Source: SAR86 cluster bacterium
Lineage (GTDB): Bacteria; Pseudomonadota; Gammaproteobacteria; Magnimaribacterales; TMED112
DNA: 64,000 bases
NCBI GenBank assembly: GCA_023703535.1
Contig: CP097967.1
Location: 476,543-540,542, forward strand
Reading direction: 5' to 3'
Both the position numbers and the translations under genes were made by a program. Shown in pieces: positions 29,194-37,709 of the stretch (the stretch's first letter is position 1; each line of letters begins with the position of its first letter). The notes under the pieces were generated by a model that worked only from the letters and a program-made list of their open reading frames with translations, did not search any database and was not told where the DNA came from.

Positions 29194-30208
29194 ATATAAA
29201 TTTTGTAACTACCAACCCTCTATCAGTTCTTGAGCTAACTTTTTTAAAACTGTTTCCTTCAAAGGCTTGTTCATTTAGGAAGATAATCTCCTCTGACGAA
29301 TTATTAAATAGAATTTCAAATTCAAACTTATTCAACTCTCTTGAATAATAGAGGTCTACTAATCGTCCATTTTCAAGCTTTGAAGATGAGATTTTGTAGA
29401 TTAATTTTAAAACTTTTGATTCTTGTAAATTAAGTTTCTCAATTTTTTCATTAATTGCTTGTTCTACATTTAATGGCTTTTCTAGGGGATATATATCTTT
29501 GTAGAACTCAAGAATAATGTCATTAAATGAGTTTAATTTATAAGTTTGATTAATAAGATTGCCTATTCCTATTAAGTTAATTAAAACAATAGCTGAAATT
29601 AATCCAAAGACATATTTTTTATTTTTTTCAAAGTTAATTAAATTTCCAATATTAAAGGTATTTAGTTTATAACTATCAAACTGAGAATTAACTTTTTTAA
29701 TTAGATCCTCATCAACAATTTTCTTAAATTCAGAACCTTTGTATTTCAGGACTTTTAAAGCATTTTTTGAAAATTTTAAATATTGTGAGTTAGTATTTAG
29801 GTAATAGTCATCTAGGTAATTGATATTTTCCTTAAAAATTTCACTAAAAAACAAAACATCTGAAGTAATTAGTACATCGTTTTCAAAGTTCTGAAAAAGG
29901 TTTTTTATTATTTTAAGATTTTTATCATTTACCAGAAAATAATTACCCTTTTCAAGAGAACATTTAAGGACATTTAAATTAGTATCAATATTAAGTGAAG
30001 ACGTTAATGAATCATTGATCAGCTTAGCTTCTAAATTTGCCCTTTTTTTGTATCTCTCAGTTTCTTTAACGTGTGTCAGCATTTGATCTGGAAATACAAA
30101 TAAGACATCTTTTTCGTTTTCTAAGGTTGAGTATTTACACGTAGAAACATTTTTATCATCAAAATAACTACCTGTTTCCAGATCATTAAAAATAAATATT
30201 TTCATCAC
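29183..30208 (-). CDS. gspL: Type II secretion protein GspL
   Basis: A 341-residue protein with a cytoplasmic actin-like part (about 1-195) that would bind the GspE ATPase, one membrane helix (about 197-220, YVFGLISAIVLINLIG) and a periplasmic domain with RGLVVTKFIYEI at the end. This matches GspL, a partner of GspE and GspM. Length is slightly under the usual 380-400. It overlaps the gspJK end by 23 bases and gspM by 11. Confidence 0.78.
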   Translation of the reverse strand: MMKIFIFNDLETGSYFDDKNVSTCKYSTLENEKDVLFVFPDQMLTHVKETERYKKRANLEAKLINDSLTSSLNIDTNLNVLKCSLEKGNYFLVNDKNLKIIKNLFQNFENDVLITSDVLFFSEIFKENINYLDDYYLNTNSQYLKFSKNALKVLKYKGSEFKKIVDEDLIKKVNSQFDSYKLNTFNIGNLINFEKNKKYVFGLISAIVLINLIGIGNLINQTYKLNSFNDIILEFYKDIYPLEKPLNVEQAINEKIEKLNLQESKVLKLIYKISSSKLENGRLVDLYYSRELNKFEFEILFNNSSEEIIFLNEQAFEGNSFKKVSSRTDRGLVVTKFIYEI

Positions 30209-31721
30209 TTATGGTTCTGTAGATTATGTTATTTTCTCTATTAGATAAATCTATAAAACTAATTAATTTAAACATGTATTCTTCGATTTGAAGAGTATAT
30301 TTAATTTTTATAAATATAGGCTTAAAGACAATATACTTATTTTTAAGTTTAATTTGGTTTATTGAAGTGCGGTCAACTAAATCTTTATAATTCAAATATC
30401 CCGTTTCTGGCTTATTTAAAATAATTTTTTCTATATCTTTTACTGTTAAATCCGAAAATATAGAGTGAAAAACCTTTTGATTATTAAAATTAATATTATT
30501 GATATTTAATTTAATTTCATTAGAAGGTAAGGCACATATATTTCCATAAATTTTTTGAAAGTCAGCATCAGTTAGAAAATTTAAATTAAGGTCTTTTATC
30601 TGACTTTTGTGATAAAAATTTTGATCTGATGCTAAATTTAATCTCTCATTAGAAATATAATACAAATCCTCTGCCCCGTAAGTTTCTGGGAAATTATTTG
30701 TATCAATCGAATCAACTATTCTGTGTAAAAGCTCAATATGAGAATTTTTGTTTACGAATGATTTGCTTAAAAAAACGAGAAAATTTATTACATTTTCATC
30801 ATTTTTTTCTGTTATACCATTTTTGCTCTTAACTAAGGCATTTAAATTAAAGCATGAATTCATGTCTTCTAGCTCAATAGTTAAATTAGAAAAAGATCTT
30901 TTAGCTATAAAATTAAATTCCTTTTCAGCAATATTTAAATTTCTTAATAAATTTGAATTATTAAGTAAATTTTCAGTTATAAATTTTTCATAATTAATTA
31001 GTTCTATTCTTTTTTTAATAGATTCTTGGTAAATATTTGTTGAAACAGAGTCATTAAAAATTTGTTTACTAATCAAAATAGTCAAAAAACTAAGTATGGT
31101 TACTAGCGATAATGTGCTTATTAAGATAAATCCTTTTTTCATTAAAATTAGAACCCTTTCCTCTTGTTCGATCGAATAAGAAAATACAATTAATTTGGGA
31201 TAACTTTTATTTTGTTTAATATTTGAATTAGATGTTTGATTATTTGGCCATTTTTCATCAAGCAAATTTAAATCTTCGCCAAATAAAATTTGATAATTAT
31301 CAATATCTTTAAGAAGTATTCTCTTTGATAAAACAACGGCATGATTATTTGGAAGTGTAGTTTGTCTAACTAAATTATCATTTTCAACATAGTAATTTAC
31401 TCTCCTGAGTTTAGATTTATCTTTTGTATTATCTGATGTAGATAAAGAAACAAATGACATCAAAGTATTATTTTGATTTCCAAAAAATGGAGTTGAAACC
31501 TTTCTTCCTGCTTCATCTTTAAATAAGAAAGGTATAGATTGTAATAAGTCTAACCTTATTATATTTCCAGTATTTAATTCATCTCTATCCTTTGAAATCT
31601 TAATTTTTACTTTCGTTTCTAAATTTACAACATTAGATAAGTATTCGAACGACATTAATGCAATTATGGACGCAGCTAAAAGAGCAACTAGAACTTCTAT
31701 GATTGTGAAACCGCCTCTCAT
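30186..31721 (-). CDS. gspJK: GspJ-GspK in-frame fusion (minor pseudopilins)
   Basis: One 511-residue frame covers two minor pseudopilins. Residues 1-193 are GspJ: prepilin motif RGG|FTIIEVLVALL with Glu5, ending in YPKLIVFSYSIEQEERVLIL, the usual J end. Residues 194-511 are GspK: MKKG|FILISTLSLVTILS (no Glu5, as in known GspK), then the globular alpha domain with NLNAL and the final VDRTSINQIKLK region. No stop codon separates them. A GspK start at ATG 31142 is possible, with GAGGAAAGG 12 bases upstream. In a fused product the internal prepilin peptide would not be at an N-terminus. Confidence 0.85.
   Translation of the reverse strand: MRGGFTIIEVLVALLAASIIALMSFEYLSNVVNLETKVKIKISKDRDELNTGNIIRLDLLQSIPFLFKDEAGRKVSTPFFGNQNNTLMSFVSLSTSDNTKDKSKLRRVNYYVENDNLVRQTTLPNNHAVVLSKRILLKDIDNYQILFGEDLNLLDEKWPNNQTSNSNIKQNKSYPKLIVFSYSIEQEERVLILMKKGFILISTLSLVTILSFLTILISKQIFNDSVSTNIYQESIKKRIELINYEKFITENLLNNSNLLRNLNIAEKEFNFIAKRSFSNLTIELEDMNSCFNLNALVKSKNGITEKNDENVINFLVFLSKSFVNKNSHIELLHRIVDSIDTNNFPETYGAEDLYYISNERLNLASDQNFYHKSQIKDLNLNFLTDADFQKIYGNICALPSNEIKLNINNINFNNQKVFHSIFSDLTVKDIEKIILNKPETGYLNYKDLVDRTSINQIKLKNKYIVFKPIFIKIKYTLQIEEYMFKLISFIDLSNRENNIIYRTISDENIYF
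31140..31163 (-). other. Possible internal GspK start within the fused frame
   Basis: ATG at 31142-31140 begins MKKGFILIST, a complete type IV prepilin leader. A purine-rich GAGGAAAGG (31163-31155) lies 12 bases upstream, a little far for a ribosome site. The +1 frame has TAA at 31150 and 31144, the latter in a TAATG arrangement like other coupled pairs in this window. Confidence 0.45.
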
Positions 31722-31722
31722 T

Positions 31723-32070
31723 TTATCTGATAATTTTTATTTTTATTTCTTTATCACCATCAATAAAAATAATCTCAATTTCTCTTCTTATTCCAAATGA
31801 AGAAAGTATTTTCTCCCTTTCTTTTTTTACCCCTAAAAATTTTTTTAGGGAAACATCATCGGTTGAAGTTTTATTGGAGTATAGAGTAAGTAGATTTATT
31901 TCTTTTGTAGTTTTATAGACATATTTTTCCTTTTGAAGCTGCGCTTTGAGGTTTTGATCTAATAGCAATGAAAAGGCTGTAAATGTAATTGATAAAATTA
32001 AAAGCGATACAACTACCTCGATGAGTGAAAAACCTCTTGTTAGATTTTTAAAGTTCAATAATTTCATCAT
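31723..32070 (-). CDS. gspI: Type II secretion minor pseudopilin GspI
   Basis: A 115-residue pseudopilin. The leader ends in LTRG, followed by FSLIEVVVSLLILSITF with Glu5, the processed N-terminal helix. The small C-terminal domain (REIEIIFIDGDKEIKIK) fits GspI of the J-K-I tip complex. It lies 1 base before gspJK and overlaps gspH by 23 bases. ATGs at 32070 and 32067 are both possible. Confidence 0.85.
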   Translation of the reverse strand: MMKLLNFKNLTRGFSLIEVVVSLLILSITFTAFSLLLDQNLKAQLQKEKYVYKTTKEINLLTLYSNKTSTDDVSLKKFLGVKKEREKILSSFGIRREIEIIFIDGDKEIKIKIIR

Positions 32071-32443
32071 TTGAAAGAATAATTTTCTTTATATTTGATT
32101 CCCAACCTGGATAAATCGATATAAAAGGCTCATCATCCTGGATTTTTATATATTTATTATTTATGTCTATTACTGCCTTTATTGTTGGATAATTAACCTC
32201 TTTTACTACTTCATAATTACTCTGATAAACGATAACGTACCTATCTTCATATATGTTTATTTGATTACCAGTATAGTTAGCAAAGTCTTGAAAGTTTTTT
32301 ATTTCTGCATTTAAAGAAATTGGAATATTAGAGTTTTGAAAAAATATATAAAAGCTACTTCCGACTAAAGAAATAATCAACAAAGTAACAATGATTTCAA
32401 TAAATGAGAAACCTTTATTTAGTGATGCTACTAATATCTGCAT
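32048..32443 (-). CDS. gspH: Type II secretion minor pseudopilin GspH
   Basis: A pseudopilin with leader MQILVASLNKG and helix FSFIEIIVTLLIISLVG (Glu5 present). The weakly conserved C-terminal domain and its place between gspG and gspI point to GspH. The frame is open to 32470, but the ATG at 32443 gives a normal 11-residue leader. It overlaps the end of gspG by 29 bases. Confidence 0.8.
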   Translation of the reverse strand: MQILVASLNKGFSFIEIIVTLLIISLVGSSFYIFFQNSNIPISLNAEIKNFQDFANYTGNQINIYEDRYVIVYQSNYEVVKEVNYPTIKAVIDINNKYIKIQDDEPFISIYPGWESNIKKIILSNDEIIEL

Positions 32444-32804
32444 TTTCACCATCACCACCCTCTTTAGCATCTGCTCCTAGAGAGTAAACTTCATAGTTAG
32501 ATGCATTTTCTGGAGGTTTATAAAAATACTCATTACCCCATGGATCTATTGGAATTTTATTAAGATATCCACCTTCCACTAATTTTGAAATACCCTCATC
32601 TTCAGATGGATAATTACCCTCATTTATCTTATACATTACTAGTGCTTGTTCTATCCTTGATATATCTACCTTGGCAGTTTCAGAATAAGCCTTGCTTAAG
32701 GTTGGCAAAACATTAATTGATACTAACGAAACTAGAAGACCTAATATTACAATGACTATCAATAGTTCCAATAAAGTAAAACCAGATTTGAGAATTTTTT
32801 TCAT
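32415..32804 (-). CDS. gspG: Type II secretion major pseudopilin GspG
   Basis: A 129-residue major pseudopilin: leader MKKILKSG, then FTLLELLIVIVILGLLVSLV with Glu5, and the typical GspG domain with IEQALVMYKINEGNYPS and IPIDPWGNEYFYKPP. The calcium-site segment at the end (LGADAKEGGDGENADI) is intact. It forms the periplasmic pseudopilus that pushes substrates through GspD. Overlaps gspF by four bases. Confidence 0.96.
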   Translation of the reverse strand: MKKILKSGFTLLELLIVIVILGLLVSLVSINVLPTLSKAYSETAKVDISRIEQALVMYKINEGNYPSEDEGISKLVEGGYLNKIPIDPWGNEYFYKPPENASNYEVYSLGADAKEGGDGENADISSITK

Positions 32805-33997
32805 AAATTAAAAATTAAATTATTCATTTGTAGTAATGGTAACATTATGGACAGAACAATTAATAAAACAAATACACCCATTACTAAAATAATTGAAGGC
32901 TGTAAAAAAGTTAACATTATGTTTCTTACGCTCTCAACTTCTTGGTCTAAATAGTTCTTAATTTTTTCAAACATTTCACTAACTTTCCCGCCCATATCAC
33001 CTGAAATTAGTAACTGAACAAAAACTCTAGGAAAGACTTTAGACTCCGAAAAAGATTGACTTAATGAGCTACCGGAAATAACTCTATTTTCAATTACATC
33101 AAGCTCTAAACGTAAATAAAGGTTATTAAATGATTCTTTAGCTATATTTAAACTTTCAATAGTATTTAAACCAGCCTTTGTCATGAGGTGCATTGATGAA
33201 CAAAACCTAGCAGTTTGATCGAATAAAATTATTTTGCCAAAAAAAGGAATATTCAAAAAAATCTGTGATATATCAAGTTTTCTCTTAAGACTTAGCCAAT
33301 TTGAATTTACAAGATAAACAGGTCCTAAAAAAATTAATAAAACTAAAATTAGTATTGCCGGAAATATATCAGATAAATATAGTAAAGCAGTTGTTAATGC
33401 AGGTAATGATACATTAGATGAAATAAACTGATCTACCACTTGAGGAAGCACAAAGCTTAGTAATGCGTAAATAACAACTATAGAAACTGAGAAAATAATT
33501 GCAGGATATGTAAGTGCTCCAATTACTTGAGATCTAATCTTTATTTCTTTATCTAAATAATCTGATAAGTCTTTAAAAACTGTGGGGAGTGATGCGGATG
33601 TTTCACCAGCAAATACCGTTGAGCAATATACTGAATCAAATACTCTTGGATAGTCTCTCATACAATCACTCAAAGATTTTCCTTGCTTTAATTCCTCATT
33701 GATAGCATGAAGTATTTGTGAAAATTTATCTTTGATAGTTTGATTACTAACTATTTCCAAAGTTTTTTCAATTGGTGTTCCAGAGCTTAATAAAGCTGAA
33801 ACTTGTTTAGTGAAAATAGATAAATCTTTTTTAGATATTTTTAAATTTGATTTTTCTTTTGCAGCTTCATCAATTGATGAAGGGTTTAATTCTTTAAGTT
33901 GAAGCTGGTTAATTGCATCTGATTTGCTATCAGCTGTTATAAATCCTTTAACTTTATTCTCATTTTTATCAAATGCTTGGTATCTATAGGTTGCCAT
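32801..33997 (-). CDS. gspF: Type II secretion inner-membrane platform GspF
   Basis: A 398-residue polytopic protein with two repeated cytoplasmic GspF domains (about 60-185 and 265-385) and three membrane helices (about 165-190, 210-235, 370-392). The motifs FTKQVSALLSSGTPIEKTLE and LYLRLELDVIENRVISGSSL, plus the repeated GGKVSEMFEKI, are typical of the family. It overlaps gspE by one base and gspG by four. Confidence 0.95.
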   Translation of the reverse strand: MATYRYQAFDKNENKVKGFITADSKSDAINQLQLKELNPSSIDEAAKEKSNLKISKKDLSIFTKQVSALLSSGTPIEKTLEIVSNQTIKDKFSQILHAINEELKQGKSLSDCMRDYPRVFDSVYCSTVFAGETSASLPTVFKDLSDYLDKEIKIRSQVIGALTYPAIIFSVSIVVIYALLSFVLPQVVDQFISSNVSLPALTTALLYLSDIFPAILILVLLIFLGPVYLVNSNWLSLKRKLDISQIFLNIPFFGKIILFDQTARFCSSMHLMTKAGLNTIESLNIAKESFNNLYLRLELDVIENRVISGSSLSQSFSESKVFPRVFVQLLISGDMGGKVSEMFEKIKNYLDQEVESVRNIMLTFLQPSIILVMGVFVLLIVLSIMLPLLQMNNLIFNL

Positions 33998-35445
33998 TAT
34001 TCTTGTGAAACCCTAAGTATTTCTGTTATTGATGTCTCACCTGCTATTACAGCTTCAAGACCATTTAAAAAGATTTTTTTGTTATTTTTAAAAACATAGT
34101 CAGTGATTTCTGCCTCTGATGCTTGTTTGTAGATAAGTTCATTTATTTTTTCATCTACAACGATGCACTCACCAATACTTAGACGTCCACTATATCCTGT
34201 ATCATCACAATGCTTACAACCAACCGGCTTAAAGATCTCACCTTTAATGTTATTGCTTTTCATTAATTTTATTGATTTTTGGTCATTATCAGGTTTTTTA
34301 CACTTTACACATAATCTTCTCACCAATCTCTGTGATAAGACAAACAATAGACTTGAAGATAGTAAGTATGGTTCAATTCCCATATCTCTCAATCTAGTAA
34401 TTGCATTTACGGCACTATTTGTGTGTACTGTTGAAAGTACTAGATGCCCTGTTAAACTTGCTTGAATAGCGATATCAGCAGTTTCTTTATCTCTTATTTC
34501 TCCAACCATTACTACGTCAGGATCTTGTCTTAAAATAGCCTTAAGACCCTTAGCGAAAGTCAAACCAGTTTTGCTATTTACTTGTGTTTGACCAATTCCA
34601 TTGAGAGCATATTCAACTGGATCTTCAATAGTTAAAATATTTTGCGATCTATCTGAAATATTTTTAAGACCCGAATAAAGAGTCGTGGTTTTTCCAGAAC
34701 CTGTTGGTCCAGTCACTAAAATAATCCCTTCATTTTTTTGTAATGCATTTTTAAATTTTGTTTGAATATCATTTGAAAATCCCAAACTTCCAAGTTCTAC
34801 ATGAGATTTATCCTTTTCTAGTATTCTTAAAACTACCCTCTCACCAAATGAAGAAGGTAATGTTGAAACTCTTAAATCAACTTCTTTTTTTCCAATATTT
34901 ATTGAAATTCTTCCATCCTGAGGTAAACGACGTTCTGAAATATCTAGATTAGACATAATCTTTATCCTTGAAATTATCATTTGGGTTATGTTCTTTTGAT
35001 ACTTAAGAACCTCTTTTAAAACACCATCAACACGAAATCTTATAGTTAAGTTATTTTCAAATGGTTCTAAATGTATATCAGAGGCTCTAGCCTTGATAGC
35101 TCTTGTTATCGTTGCATTAATAAGTTTAATTATTGGACCTTTATTTTTATCATCCAAAAGGTCATCAGACGGTTGAATTGAGTTAGCAAGATTTTCTAAA
35201 TTTAATTGATCTAAATTATCTAAGTCATAATCAGATGATTTATCTGAGTAAATTTCAGTTAAAAAAGATTCAAAATCATTAATTTGATGATTTTTGGTTT
35301 CTATCTTTTCGTTGAATAAGTGCTGAATATTTGAAATTATTTTTGGGTTAAGATCACCAGAATAATGAAGAGTAGATACTTTATTATCATTAACTAAAGC
35401 AATTCCATGTAATTTGCAGAATGCATAAGGAAGAACTAGTTCCAT
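33997..35445 (-). CDS. gspE: Type II secretion ATPase GspE
   Basis: A 482-residue hexameric ATPase that powers pseudopilus assembly at the cytoplasmic face. Visible motifs are Walker A GPTGSGKTTTLYSG, the Asp box TIEDPVEYAL, Walker B VGEIRDKETADIA, the His box and a CxxC...CxxC zinc module (CVKCKKP and GCKHCDDTGYSGR). The N-terminal domain that docks on GspL is short and divergent. One base separates it from gspD. Confidence 0.97.
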   Translation of the reverse strand: MELVLPYAFCKLHGIALVNDNKVSTLHYSGDLNPKIISNIQHLFNEKIETKNHQINDFESFLTEIYSDKSSDYDLDNLDQLNLENLANSIQPSDDLLDDKNKGPIIKLINATITRAIKARASDIHLEPFENNLTIRFRVDGVLKEVLKYQKNITQMIISRIKIMSNLDISERRLPQDGRISINIGKKEVDLRVSTLPSSFGERVVLRILEKDKSHVELGSLGFSNDIQTKFKNALQKNEGIILVTGPTGSGKTTTLYSGLKNISDRSQNILTIEDPVEYALNGIGQTQVNSKTGLTFAKGLKAILRQDPDVVMVGEIRDKETADIAIQASLTGHLVLSTVHTNSAVNAITRLRDMGIEPYLLSSSLLFVLSQRLVRRLCVKCKKPDNDQKSIKLMKSNNIKGEIFKPVGCKHCDDTGYSGRLSIGECIVVDEKINELIYKQASEAEITDYVFKNNKKIFLNGLEAVIAGETSITEILRVSQE

Positions 35446-35446
35446 T

Positions 35447-37264
35447 TTAATTTTCTAATAAGGATTCTTGAAATATTTGCTTGGCCCTTATCAAGTTGAA
35501 TTTCTCTTGCGAAAGATCTTTAGTTGTAACTGAATCTCTAAGGATTGTTGGTCTTAAGAACACCATAAGATTTCTTTTTTGTACAGATTTTGCTGATGAT
35601 CTAAATAGTCCTCCAACAATAGGAATATCGCCTAGTAAAGGGACTTTATTAACTGATTCTTGAACATCTTCATTAATTAGACCACCTAAGACTATAATTT
35701 CCCTGTCATCTGCAAGAATTGTACTTTCTATTTCTCTTTTATTGGTTATCAAATCAGTTGAGTTAGGTAGTTGTGATCCAGCTATACTTGAGACTTCTTG
35801 CCTGATAAATAATGCTACTGAGTCAGATTCATTTATCTGAGGTTTTATTTCAAGCTTAACTCCAATTTCTTCTCTAGACGTAGTTCTAAATGGTGTAAGG
35901 TTATTTGAACCTAATGATTCACCTGTAGTAATAGGTATTTCTTGTCCTACTAATAGTGACGCTTCCTCATTATCAAGAGCTACAACTGAGGGAGTAGAAA
36001 GAATATTTGAATCTTGATCTTCTCTTAAGAGTGAGAGTAAAACAGCAAAATTATCCTCACCATTTAGTGTATTCCCTAGTCCTACAACTAAACCTGAGGT
36101 ATTTAATAATGAAGAAGTAGCATTAAAGTTTGTAACAGAATCTGAATCTGAATCAGCAGCACTCAATAAAGACAACAAATCAGGACTTTTACTATTTGGA
36201 AATCTTGTTAAAGCTATTGGTTTATCGCCCTCACTATCACCAGAGTAGATTGTATCAACACCAAGAGACTTTGCTATAGATTCAGATATCTCAACTATAA
36301 TTGCCTCTACAAGGACTTGTGGTCTTCTTATATCGAGCTGAGAAACAATGGAAGTTAGTGTTCTGATGGATTGTGGACTTGATCTAATAATTATTGAGTT
36401 TGTTTCATCATGTGAAGTTATTACCGTTTTGTAATCAAAATTTTGTTCCTGATTGAATGAACCTGATACATCATTCAAAATCTTAAGAATATCTTCTGCT
36501 TTAGAGTAGTTTAGATAAATAACTTTTGTATTCTCTTCAAGCCTGTTGTCAATATCTATCTTCTGTAACATCTCTATTACTTTATTGATTATGTTGCTTG
36601 GACCACTAAAGATTAATTTATTTGAACCCTGAAATGTAGCAACACCTAATTTATCAAGTTTATTATTTGGGTCGGATTTAAGAGAATTAATTATTCTTAG
36701 TGCTTCAATAGAGGATAAATTTTCAAGTTTAAGATCAGAAATCATTGTGTCTAATTCACTGTCTAAGTTTTTAATTATCTCTACAACTCTAATCACATTC
36801 TCAAGATCATCGGACACTAAAATTTCTCTATCATTATTTAAAGCTACGATATAAGAACGAACACCTACTAGTGGTTTAACTGCATTGACTATATCTTTTG
36901 CACTTGAATAATTTACAGTCACTATTTGAGTATCAATTGAACCAGGAAGTTCATTGTTTTCATTGAAATTTTTGATACCTTCTTGAGCTGGAATTATTTT
37001 AAAAATGTCACCATCTTTTAACACACTATAGCCTTGAACTTCCATAGTCGAAACAAATACCTCCCATATAGATTCTTTATTGAGAGAGGATTCAGAATAA
37101 ACTGAGATAGTGCCTTTAACTCTAGGATCCAAAATAACTGTTTTATCAGTTAGCAATGCAATATCTTGGGCAAAGGTTTTTACATCAGCGTCTTTATAAA
37201 AAATATTTTGCTCTTGGCTAATTACAAGGAAAGAAATAGACAATATGTAAAATATTTTTTTCAT
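35447..37264 (-). CDS. gspD: Type II secretion outer-membrane secretin GspD
   Basis: A 605-residue secretin with a signal peptide, N0 domain (FYKDADVKTFAQDIALLTDK), N1 to N3 repeats (about 110-310), and a C-terminal secretin domain (about 330-580) with VLVEAIIVEISE, TPSVVALDNEEASLLVGQEI, and VPLLGDIPIVGGLFRS. It forms the outer-membrane gate. No pilotin gene (gspS) is next to it. It lies 3 bases after gspC. Confidence 0.96.
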   Translation of the reverse strand: MKKIFYILSISFLVISQEQNIFYKDADVKTFAQDIALLTDKTVILDPRVKGTISVYSESSLNKESIWEVFVSTMEVQGYSVLKDGDIFKIIPAQEGIKNFNENNELPGSIDTQIVTVNYSSAKDIVNAVKPLVGVRSYIVALNNDREILVSDDLENVIRVVEIIKNLDSELDTMISDLKLENLSSIEALRIINSLKSDPNNKLDKLGVATFQGSNKLIFSGPSNIINKVIEMLQKIDIDNRLEENTKVIYLNYSKAEDILKILNDVSGSFNQEQNFDYKTVITSHDETNSIIIRSSPQSIRTLTSIVSQLDIRRPQVLVEAIIVEISESIAKSLGVDTIYSGDSEGDKPIALTRFPNSKSPDLLSLLSAADSDSDSVTNFNATSSLLNTSGLVVGLGNTLNGEDNFAVLLSLLREDQDSNILSTPSVVALDNEEASLLVGQEIPITTGESLGSNNLTPFRTTSREEIGVKLEIKPQINESDSVALFIRQEVSSIAGSQLPNSTDLITNKREIESTILADDREIIVLGGLINEDVQESVNKVPLLGDIPIVGGLFRSSAKSVQKRNLMVFLRPTILRDSVTTKDLSQEKFNLIRAKQIFQESLLEN

Positions 37265-37267
37265 GAT

Positions 37268-37693
37268 TTAATTAATCCTACTTTTATTAAAAGAGGTCTC
37301 TGTGCCAATTATGTCTAAAAATGTATAAGTTTGTCCATCAAAAAAATAGGCTCTTGAACCATCAATATGAGAAAAAATAACGCTTGAGTTTATATTTTGA
37401 CCCTGTTCAACTAATCGATAATCATCCCTTTCAAGAATAATTATTGTACTTTCTGGATTATTTCCCCTAATTCCCACAAGTTCAAAACCTAAATTTGATT
37501 TATTTGCAGTACTAACGTCAACATCTCTTGATTTGAGCTCCTCAAAAGAATTATCTGAAATTATTGGTTTAGGTAATTCTTCGTTAATTTCTGCATAATT
37601 AAAGCTGAAAAATCCCTGAACATAGTAAAAAGATAATAACAGTAGTAGAAGTAAGGACATTAAAAATACCCTTAGCAGATCCCATTTATTCAT
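37268..37693 (-). CDS. gspC: Type II secretion protein GspC
   Basis: A 141-residue bitopic protein: one N-terminal helix (about 9-27) and a periplasmic HR domain (about 60-135, FELVGIRGNNPESTIIILER). It joins the inner platform to GspD. It has no PDZ or coiled-coil C-terminus, so it is shorter than most GspC proteins (about 270). The call relies on HR features and its position before gspD. Only 16 bases separate it from phoR, suggesting one transcript from the two-component genes. Confidence 0.82.
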   Translation of the reverse strand: MNKWDLLRVFLMSLLLLLLLSFYYVQGFFSFNYAEINEELPKPIISDNSFEELKSRDVDVSTANKSNLGFELVGIRGNNPESTIIILERDDYRLVEQGQNINSSVIFSHIDGSRAYFFDGQTYTFLDIIGTETSFNKSRIN

Positions 37694-37709
37694 TTGGTAA
37701 ATTTTACAA

